Of a stretch of 11,351 nt of DNA, positions 7,168 to 11,351 are shown one piece after another. The stretch comes from SMWD01 sp964629475. Its GTDB lineage: Bacteria; Pseudomonadota; Gammaproteobacteria; Steroidobacterales; GCA-2729495. Numbering within the stretch: the stretch's first letter is position 1; every line of letters begins with the position of its first letter. The notes under the pieces are model-generated. The model ran no database searches and was not told the origin of the DNA. It worked only from the letters and a program-made list of their open reading frames with translations. The position numbers and the translations under genes were made by a program. Location of the stretch: positions 1 to 11,351 of the forward strand of contig CAZVQW010000040.1 of assembly GCA_964629475.1 (NCBI GenBank), in the 5' to 3' direction.

Positions 7168-7665
7168 ATGAGAACATCGTTAACGCTGCGCACTCTTGTA
7201 ATCACTTTCGCCTGCATACTCGGCACATCGCTGGCATCGGCCGGATCCGGCGGACCTGAAGACGTCGTCAAAGCCTTCAGCGCAGGGTTTGGCGCTAAAG
7301 ACAAGGATGCCGTGATCGCGACACTGGCCGAAGGTGGCGCACAATTCACCCTCAGGGCACAGCATGACAGCACACCTCCTGAGAGCATCCAGACCGAACT
7401 TACCGCGTACTGGGCGGTAATCGCTCCGGTGCTGATCTCATCGACGAGTTCCTATGTCCGCGAGATCGAAATACTCGACGTGCGGGTCGATGGTGACATC
7501 GCCACGGTCTGGGCGCAGACAAAAACCGCATCGACACCCCTCAATTCGACCGAGGCGGACATCAATTCGTTTTCCGAGGTATACCTGGTCGTCAAGAGAG
7601 CCGAAGGGTGGAAAATAGCGGGTATGGCCGACAACCGGCAGACCACAAAAATTCCGGGCAACTGA
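7168..7665 (+). CDS. Secreted NTF2/SnoaL-like hypothetical protein
   Basis: This is a 165-aa protein with a Sec signal peptide: basic MRTSLTLR, a hydrophobic core, and likely cleavage after Ala25 (LASA, then GS). The mature part resembles the SnoaL/DUF4440 branch of the NTF2-like fold. Segments of the type EDVVKAFSAGFGAKDKDAVIATLAEGG (a helix then a turn), an IEILDVRVDGDIATVWAQ strand and a C-terminal VVKRAEGWKIAGMAD strand follow the usual order. Members of this fold are small ligand-binding proteins or enzymes; no catalytic residue can be assigned here. GGAG lies 8 nt before the ATG. It diverges from tRNA-Leu and ends at a REPIN. Its function is unknown. Confidence 0.85.
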   Translation: MRTSLTLRTLVITFACILGTSLASAGSGGPEDVVKAFSAGFGAKDKDAVIATLAEGGAQFTLRAQHDSTPPESIQTELTAYWAVIAPVLISSTSSYVREIEILDVRVDGDIATVWAQTKTASTPLNSTEADINSFSEVYLVVKRAEGWKIAGMADNRQTTKIPGN

Positions 7666-7705
7666 TAAAAACGGGATCGGATACGGTAGCTGTGGTGTAA
7701 ACGAA

Positions 7706-7774
7706 CGTAGGAGCGGCTTCCAGCCGCTATTGGGACACCAACCCGGATAATCGCGGCTGGAAGCCGCTCCTACG
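7706..7774. repeat. REPIN: two inverted GTAG-type REP sequences
   Basis: Arms 7706-7727 and 7753-7774 are 22-bp perfect inverted copies around a 25-nt centre. Each arm begins CGTAGGAGCGGCT and contains its own small hairpin (GCGGCT-TCC-AGCCGC). The GTAG tetranucleotide before a GC-rich imperfect palindrome is the hallmark of REP sequences mobilised by RAYT (TnpA-REP) transposases in Pseudomonas and Xanthomonas relatives. It lies between the converging 7168-7665 gene and the tRNA operon, so it may also terminate or protect both transcripts. No RAYT gene is in the window. Confidence 0.85.
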
Positions 7775-7790
7775 GGAGTTTAAAAATTGA

Positions 7791-7866
7791 TGGTGGGCCG
7801 TGAAGGACTCGAACCTTCGACCAAGTGGTTAAGAGCCACCTGCTCTACCAACTGAGCTAACGGCCC
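7791..7866 (-). tRNA. tRNA-Lys (anticodon CTT)
   Basis: This is a 76-nt cloverleaf from GGGCCGT (7866) to an encoded CCA (7791-7793). The loop CTCTTAA gives anticodon CTT, which reads AAG. It is the last gene of the Pro-Arg-His-Lys operon. Confidence 0.95.
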
Positions 7867-7885
7867 AAATTACCGTCATCGAGGC

Positions 7886-7933
7886 CGGCATCTTCATGCC
7901 GACATTGCTCGCAGCATTCCCGGCAAGGGAATG
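7886..7933 (-). repeat. Hairpins in the His-Lys tRNA spacer
   Basis: There are two perfect hairpins: 7915-7921 with 7927-7933 (7 bp, 5-nt loop) and 7886-7891 with 7896-7901 (6 bp, CTTC loop on the plus strand). In the transcript the first begins inside the CCA end of tRNA-His, a likely processing signal. Confidence 0.6.
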
Positions 7934-8008
7934 GGGTGGATGATGGGACTCGAACCCACGACGACCGGAATCACAATCCGGGGCTCTACCAACTGAGCTA
8001 CACCCACC
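7932..8008 (-). tRNA. tRNA-His (anticodon GTG)
   Basis: This is a 77-nt cloverleaf including an encoded G at -1 (8008) facing C73, as tRNA-His requires. The loop ATTGTGA gives anticodon GTG and CCA is encoded at 7932-7934. It is the third gene of the tRNA operon. Confidence 0.96.
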
Positions 8009-8050
8009 GTTGTCTGGACTCTTATTTTATATCGCAATCCGGCGATATTG

Positions 8051-8131
8051 CCGCTCTTCGAGCGGGGCATCCTATGGATGCCCGGTGCCGCTTCGCGGCC
8101 ATTTCATTTGCATGTTCAAATACATGCAAAT
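8051..8131 (-). repeat. Stacked hairpins in the Arg-His tRNA spacer
   Basis: Four perfect hairpins lie nearly end to end: 8051-8056/8060-8065, 8065-8072/8076-8083, 8087-8091/8095-8099, each with a 3-nt loop, and 8106-8115/8122-8131 (10 bp, 6-nt loop). The first two share base 8065 and so are alternatives at that point. The last begins 1 nt after the tRNA-Arg 3' end in the transcript. Confidence 0.65.
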
Positions 8132-8132
8132 T

Positions 8133-8209
8133 TGGCGCGCCCGGCAGGACTCGAACCTGCAACATCTTGCTTAGAAGGCAAGTGCTCTATCCGGTTGAGC
8201 TACGGGCGC
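8133..8209 (-). tRNA. tRNA-Arg (anticodon TCT)
   Basis: This is a 77-nt cloverleaf from GCGCCCG (8209) to an encoded CCA (8133-8135). The loop CTTCTAA gives anticodon TCT, reading AGA. It is the second gene of the tRNA operon. Confidence 0.96.
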
Positions 8210-8278
8210 GTAGCTGTCTCGGCGTATCGACACCTTCTTGACTCAGGCCTGACGGCCTTCGGTCAACCTGCAAACTGA

Positions 8279-8324
8279 GTCGCGCTTCGCGCGACACTAA
8301 AATCTGCGTGCTCAACTGCACGCA
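8279..8324 (-). repeat. Hairpins in the Pro-Arg tRNA spacer
   Basis: There are two perfect 7-bp hairpins: 8279-8285 with 8289-8295 (loop TTC) and 8305-8311 with 8318-8324 (6-nt loop). The second begins 4 nt after the tRNA-Pro CCA in the transcript. The rest of the spacer (8210-8278) also holds a longer inverted pair, ACTCAG near 8241 with CTGAGT ending at 8280. Confidence 0.6.
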
Positions 8325-8328
8325 AAGT

Positions 8329-8405
8329 TGGTCGGGGCAGAGGGATTTGAACCCCCGACCCTCTGCTCCCAAAGCAGATGCGCTACCAGACTGCGCCATA
8401 CCCCG
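8329..8405 (-). tRNA. tRNA-Pro (anticodon TGG)
   Basis: This is a 77-nt cloverleaf starting CGGGGTA (8405) with an encoded CCA (8329-8331). The loop TTTGGGA gives anticodon TGG. It is the promoter-proximal gene of the four-tRNA operon. Confidence 0.96.
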
Positions 8406-8433
8406 ATAATTGCCGGCCGCAACGAGACCGGAA

Positions 8434-8439
8434 ATTATA
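8434..8439 (-). promoter_or_regulatory. -10 element of the Pro-Arg-His-Lys tRNA operon
   Basis: A perfect TATAAT on the minus strand lies 28 nt before tRNA-Pro. The -35 region at the correct distance (around 8457-8462, CTGCGG) is poor. The predicted start is near 8427, so the 5' leader is about 20 nt. Confidence 0.55.
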
Positions 8440-8628
8440 GCCTCGCGCAGATCAGGCCGCAGGATGATACGGGCGGCTATCTGACCCGTCAATGACCGGA
8501 TTTTCATTCCGTCGCCTGCCGCATTGCCGGCATGACGACTGTGTGAAAATAAAGCCGACAAAGGTGTCACCGACCCGACCCCTCTGGTATGTTTCCCGCC
8601 TGATTATTCGCATGGCGCCAATGCACTG

Positions 8629-9519
8629 ATGACTGCTCAGATTATTGACGGAAAAGGGATCGCTAAAGAGATCCGGCTTGAAATCCGCCGGGAAACTGAC
8701 ACCCGGGCGGCCGACGGCCACCCGCGCCCGGGGCTGGCGGTAATTCTTGTCGGTGACGATCCGGCATCGCAAATTTATGTTCGCAACAAACGCCACGCGT
8801 GCGAAGAAGCGGGGATCGAATCGCGCGACTACGATCTGCCGGCCGACACATCGCAGACCCGGATCATCGAACTGATCGACGAACTGAACGATGACCCTTC
8901 GATTCACGGCATTCTCGTTCAGTTCCCGCTGCCCGAACACATTAACGAAACAGCAATCATCGAGCGGATCGCACCGTACAAGGATGTCGACGGCTTTCAT
9001 CCCTATACAATCGGCCGCCTGGCCCAGCGGATTCCGATCCTGCGTCCCTGTACGCCATACGGAATCATGGTTCTGCTCGAGCGCATCGGCATCGATCCGA
9101 AGGGCCGGCACGCCGTCGTCGTCGGCGCCTCGAACCATGTCGGACGACCTCTGTCACTGGAATTCCTGCTGGCCGGTACGACGACGAGCATCTGCCACCG
9201 GTTCACCCGGGATCTCAAGGCGCATGTCGAGCGAGCCGATATCCTGGCCGTCGCGGTAGGCAAGCCTGAGTTGATCCCGGGCGAATGGGTCAAGCCCGGT
9301 GCAACCGTCATCGACGTCGGCATTACGCGACTTGAGAATGGCAAACTATGCGGTGATATCGGTTTCGCGGCAGCCGCGCAGCGCGCCGCATGGATCACGC
9401 CGGTGCCGGGTGGCGTCGGTCCGATGACGATTGCCATGCTGCTGACCAATACATTAACGGCGGCGATCTCGGGGCCGGCGCTAATGGCAGCCAGAACGCC
9501 CACAGATAAAAACTATTAA
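8629..9519 (+). CDS. folD: FolD, methylenetetrahydrofolate dehydrogenase/cyclohydrolase
   Basis: This is a 296-aa bifunctional cytoplasmic enzyme that interconverts 5,10-methylene-THF, methenyl-THF and 10-formyl-THF, feeding purine and formyl-Met-tRNA synthesis. Active-site residues match E. coli numbering: Tyr50 and Lys54 in QIYVRNK, Gln98 in GILVQFPLP and Asp121 in KDVDGFHP. The dinucleotide-binding loop is GASNHVGRP (167-173) and the C-terminal signature is PVPGGVGPMT (258-267). There is no convincing Shine-Dalgarno before the ATG. A two-codon ORF (ATG CAC TGA) overlaps the start as TGATG and might couple initiation. The 223 nt upstream carry the divergent tRNA promoter and a short hairpin (8517-8532); I see no clear folD promoter. 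Confidence 0.97.
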   Translation: MTAQIIDGKGIAKEIRLEIRRETDTRAADGHPRPGLAVILVGDDPASQIYVRNKRHACEEAGIESRDYDLPADTSQTRIIELIDELNDDPSIHGILVQFPLPEHINETAIIERIAPYKDVDGFHPYTIGRLAQRIPILRPCTPYGIMVLLERIGIDPKGRHAVVVGASNHVGRPLSLEFLLAGTTTSICHRFTRDLKAHVERADILAVAVGKPELIPGEWVKPGATVIDVGITRLENGKLCGDIGFAAAAQRAAWITPVPGGVGPMTIAMLLTNTLTAAISGPALMAARTPTDKNY

Positions 9520-9547
9520 CTACATTATATTTAGAACACAATATACT
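9519..9547 (+). promoter_or_regulatory. Possible promoter of the cyclophilin gene
   Basis: The 49-nt gap after folD is much more AT-rich than its surroundings. TATACT (9542-9547) is a fair -10. At 17 nt upstream ACTACA (9519-9524) is a poor -35. This is a weak call. Confidence 0.3.
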
Positions 9548-9568
9548 GTTTCTTTTGGAGTTTTTATA

Positions 9569-10132
9569 ATGAATATCATCCGCATCAGTGCCCTGATCGC
9601 AGCCCTGCTGGTCCTTGCCGGCACGGTCAATGCTGCCGAGTTCCCGAGAGTCCGGATCGAAACAACGGCCGGCACATTTGTCGTGCAACTGGATGACGAA
9701 CGTGCCCCGTTGTCAGTTGCAAATTTTTTGCAGTATGTCGAGTCCGGTTTCTATACCGGTACGATATTCCACCGCGTCGTCAGCGGCTTTGTCATCCAGG
9801 GTGGTGGATTTGATGCTGATCTCGTACCCAGGGAAGCACGGCCACCGATTCCAAACGAGTCAGGCAATGGCCTGACCAATCGCCGAATGTCAATTGCGAT
9901 GGCCAGAACGGGCGACCCCCACTCGGCTGATGCGCAGTTTTACATCAACCTGGCGGACAACACACCACTGGACCCGAAACCCACGCGCTGGGGTTATGCG
10001 GTCTTCGGCGAGGTCGTCTCGGGCGAGGAAATCATCGATGATATCGGTCACCGGGCCACGAGTCCGAAGGGTGCACTCCTGAACCTGCCGGCCGCACCGG
10101 TCATCATCGAGCGAATCACGCTCGAGCAGTAG
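9569..10132 (+). CDS. Exported cyclophilin-type peptidyl-prolyl isomerase
   Basis: This is a 187-aa cyclophilin, about 20 residues longer than cytoplasmic PpiB because of a Sec signal peptide (1-22, cut at VNA before AEF). It should therefore catalyse prolyl cis-trans isomerisation in the periplasm, like E. coli PpiA. Core motifs are FHRVV (67-71, catalytic Arg69), FVIQGGG (74-80), the MARTGDPHSADAQFYINL-type block (111-128, with Gln123 and Phe124) and WGYAVFGEV (141-149). GGAG lies 8 nt before the ATG. lpxH follows after 18 nt, the place where ppiB normally sits in Pseudomonas and E. coli. Orthology to ppiB by position but ppiA-like location by signal peptide leaves the symbol open. Confidence 0.94.
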   Translation: MNIIRISALIAALLVLAGTVNAAEFPRVRIETTAGTFVVQLDDERAPLSVANFLQYVESGFYTGTIFHRVVSGFVIQGGGFDADLVPREARPPIPNESGNGLTNRRMSIAMARTGDPHSADAQFYINLADNTPLDPKPTRWGYAVFGEVVSGEEIIDDIGHRATSPKGALLNLPAAPVIIERITLEQ

Positions 10133-10150
10133 TAAACCGGATCCAGGACG

Positions 10151-10879
10151 ATGACAACGCTGTTCGTCTCCGACCTCCACCTGCACCAGTCACGTCCGGT
10201 CGTGACGGACCGCTTCATACGCTTCCTCGAAGAGTCGGCGGCGACTACCAAGGCGCTGTACATTCTGGGCGACCTGTTCGAAGCCTGGATCGGTGACGAC
10301 GACCCGGATCCGCATAATCGACGGGTTATCGCCGCACTGCGTAAATTTACGGCAGCCGGACCGGAATGCTTTTTTGCGCGCGGCAATCGCGATATAGCTA
10401 TCGGTCGACGATTCTGCAACGAAACCGGCTGTCAGCTACTCGAAGAAACGACCGTCATACATCTGTACGGTGCCCGCGTGCTGGTCTCACATGGCGACGA
10501 ATTGTGTACGGACGATCACGCCTATCAGCGTTTTCGGCGTCGCACGTACAATCCGACCTGGCGCGCGCTGTTTTTCGCATTGCCACTGGGCGTACGGCGT
10601 TACCTGGCAAACCACTTGCGCCGCCGAAGCCGGGCCGACACGGCAATGAAATCCGGGGACATTATGGATGTCAATCCAGAAGCCGTCGATAGCGCTTTCA
10701 GCGAACACAGAGTCACGACGATGATCCATGGCCACACGCATCGTCCCGGTATTCAGGAACGGGAGGTATTCCGTACATTACGGACACGCATCGTACTCGG
10801 AGACTGGTACGAACAGGGAAGCGTGCTGCGCTGGGATGAATCGGGTTACCAACTCGAGACGTTACCGTATAAAACATGA
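10151..10879 (+). CDS. lpxH: LpxH, UDP-2,3-diacylglucosamine pyrophosphatase
   Basis: This is a 242-aa calcineurin-like metallophosphoesterase that hydrolyses UDP-2,3-diacylglucosamine to lipid X and UMP, the fourth step of lipid A synthesis at the inner face of the cytoplasmic membrane. The metal ligands stand at the positions known from E. coli: Asp8 and His10 (SDLHL), Asp41 (GDLFEAWIGDD), Asn79 (GNRD), His114 (SHGDELCTDD), His195 and His197 (HGHTHRP). The length is normal. AGGA lies close before the ATG. The 18-nt gap to the cyclophilin gene suggests cotranscription. The only structure after the stop is a 5-bp hairpin near 10884-10897 without a T-run. Confidence 0.97.
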   Translation: MTTLFVSDLHLHQSRPVVTDRFIRFLEESAATTKALYILGDLFEAWIGDDDPDPHNRRVIAALRKFTAAGPECFFARGNRDIAIGRRFCNETGCQLLEETTVIHLYGARVLVSHGDELCTDDHAYQRFRRRTYNPTWRALFFALPLGVRRYLANHLRRRSRADTAMKSGDIMDVNPEAVDSAFSEHRVTTMIHGHTHRPGIQEREVFRTLRTRIVLGDWYEQGSVLRWDESGYQLETLPYKT

Positions 10880-10910
10880 AGAACCGGCGCATGCTGGAGT
10901 GGTAACTTAT

Positions 10911-11071
10911 CGCTATTCATGCTCTTTCCCTGACCGGCCTTTTGTGCCGGGACTATCCCTCGGAAACGCCGCTATCCTTGTTTATTCCTGATTCAAAGGA
11001 CCATGTGTCGCGCCTGAATGTTTCCGAGAGATAGTCCCGGCACAAAAGGCCTTCGACATGGTAGTGGAACG
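10911..11071 (-). other. Structured repeat element, copy A (novel family)
   Basis: This copy reads on the minus strand. A 5' flank (11071-11055) and 3 nt are followed by the 5' arm (11051-11020), a 52-nt apical region (11019-10968), the 3' arm (10967-10936) and a tail (10937-10911). The arms are 32 nt with a single mismatch. The apical region begins ATTCAG, contains CGCGACACA and ends AGCGGC. Inside it GTCCTT and AAGGAT can pair as an inner stem. The tail reads CCGGTCAGGGAAAGAGC, then a short A/T-rich stretch. All non-stem parts recur in copy B. The lpxH-proximal stretch 10880-10910 shows nothing else. I do not recognise the family; an RNA or a folded-DNA mobile element are both possible. Confidence 0.75.
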
Positions 11072-11090
11072 ATGGCGGATACCCGGTCTA

Positions 11091-11248
11091 CGTACCACGG
11101 GCGTGTCCCGGTTTTTTTCTTCGTTGACCCCTCTGAAACATTCAGTCGCGACACAGAGCCCTATAAGCTGGGACAAGTTTATGGCAGCGGCGTTTCAGAG
11201 GGGTCAACGGAGAAAGAAAACCGGTCAGGGAAAGAGCTTGAAAGAGCG
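11091..11248 (+). other. Structured repeat element, copy B (novel family)
   Basis: This is the mirror-oriented homologue of copy A. Its parts are a 5' flank (11091-11107), 5' arm (11108-11139), 52-nt apical region (11140-11191), 3' arm (11192-11224) and tail (11221-11248). The inner 18 bp of the stem (11122-11139 with 11192-11209) are perfect and the outermost 8 bp also pair. Apart from the apex-proximal GAAAC/GTTTC, the stem sequence differs from copy A. The apical region has the same length, 15 of its first 16 bases and its last 6 bases in common with A. Its inner stem uses different bases (GCC..ATAA with TTAT GGC). A small hairpin (11247-11259) follows the tail. Confidence 0.75.
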
Positions 11249-11283
11249 GCAACATGCCGTTCCTTCTGACTTCAGTTTATAGA

Positions 11284-11351
11284 TTAGAGTGGCAGATTGA
11301 TGATGGTCGGGTGTTCGTCGGTGACGGTGTATCGGCCTTTGTCATCCAGGG
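11284..11351 (-). CDS. C-terminal end of an unidentified protein (partial)
   Basis: One minus-strand frame stays open from the window edge to a TAA at 11284-11286 and encodes the last 22 residues, ending LDDKGRYTVTDEHPTIINLPL. The composition looks protein-like and the frame would converge on lpxH. With so little sequence I cannot identify it, and an open frame of this length can occur by chance. Confidence 0.4.
   Translation of the reverse strand, partial: LDDKGRYTVTDEHPTIINLPL

Noticed and set aside
8289..8297. GCGCGACAC in a tRNA spacer, also present in the apical region of copy A.
   Set aside because: It is only 9 nt, is explained by the local GTCGCGC-TTC-GCGCGAC hairpin, and has none of the other element blocks around it.
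10911..11248. Integron attC sites as an explanation of the two structured elements.
   Set aside because: The stem ends lack the RYYYAAC/GTTRRRY core boxes, the copies face opposite ways, and the conserved parts are the loop and the outer tail.
11018..11282. Open frames of 74-83 codons across copy B.
   Set aside because: They run through the inverted repeats, have no Shine-Dalgarno and no protein-like pattern; the structured elements explain the region better.
9787..11351. A 15-nt identical string (9787-9801 and 11337-11351) in the cyclophilin gene and at the right edge.
   Set aside because: In the cyclophilin it encodes FVIQG; at the edge it would be antisense to the partial gene. A chance match cannot be excluded and the window end prevents extension.

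Overview
The window is a housekeeping segment of a gammaproteobacterial chromosome, probably from a Pseudomonas/Xanthomonas-like or related uncultured lineage. This rests on the gene order tRNA-Leu, tig, clpP, clpX, lon, hupB beside folD and lpxH, which is close to the order I recall from Pseudomonas. The proteins also keep gammaproteobacterial lengths and motifs, and lpxH implies a lipid A outer membrane. I cannot name a genus.

Left part (1-7010, minus strand). Reading right to left, a strong -10 drives tRNA-Leu(TAG), followed by trigger factor, ClpP, ClpX, Lon and HU, then tRNA-Val(TAC) and tRNA-Asp(GTC). This is a protein quality-control block: a ribosome-bound chaperone, two ATP-dependent proteases and a nucleoid protein. 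Control sites are visible between the genes. A near-consensus sigma-32 heat-shock promoter lies before lon. An intrinsic terminator after lon contains the -35 hexamer of the hupB promoter. A hairpin with a T-run overlaps the tig stop codon, and a putative promoter plus inverted repeat precede clpX. A 25-bp tandem repeat lies next to tRNA-Asp at the left edge and looks like the end of a mobile element.

Middle (7011-8460). A small secreted NTF2/SnoaL-like protein of unknown role reads rightwards. It converges on a four-tRNA operon (Pro-Arg-His-Lys, minus strand). Between them lies a 22-bp perfect inverted repeat that fits a REPIN, that is, two GTAG-type REP sequences facing each other. The tRNA spacers are packed with perfect hairpins, one directly behind each internal tRNA 3' end.

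Right part (8629-10879, plus strand). folD (one-carbon metabolism), a Sec-exported cyclophilin and lpxH (lipid A synthesis) follow closely. The cyclophilin-lpxH spacing suggests an operon.

Right edge (10880-11351). The 404-nt gap after lpxH is the most unusual part. It holds two homologous structured elements of about 160 nt, placed head to head on opposite strands. Their 52-nt apical regions and 3' tails are conserved, while the long stems differ in sequence but remain self-complementary. That pattern of compensatory change suggests a structured RNA or a folded-DNA recognition element, which I do not recognise. The window ends in the last codons of an unidentified minus-strand gene.
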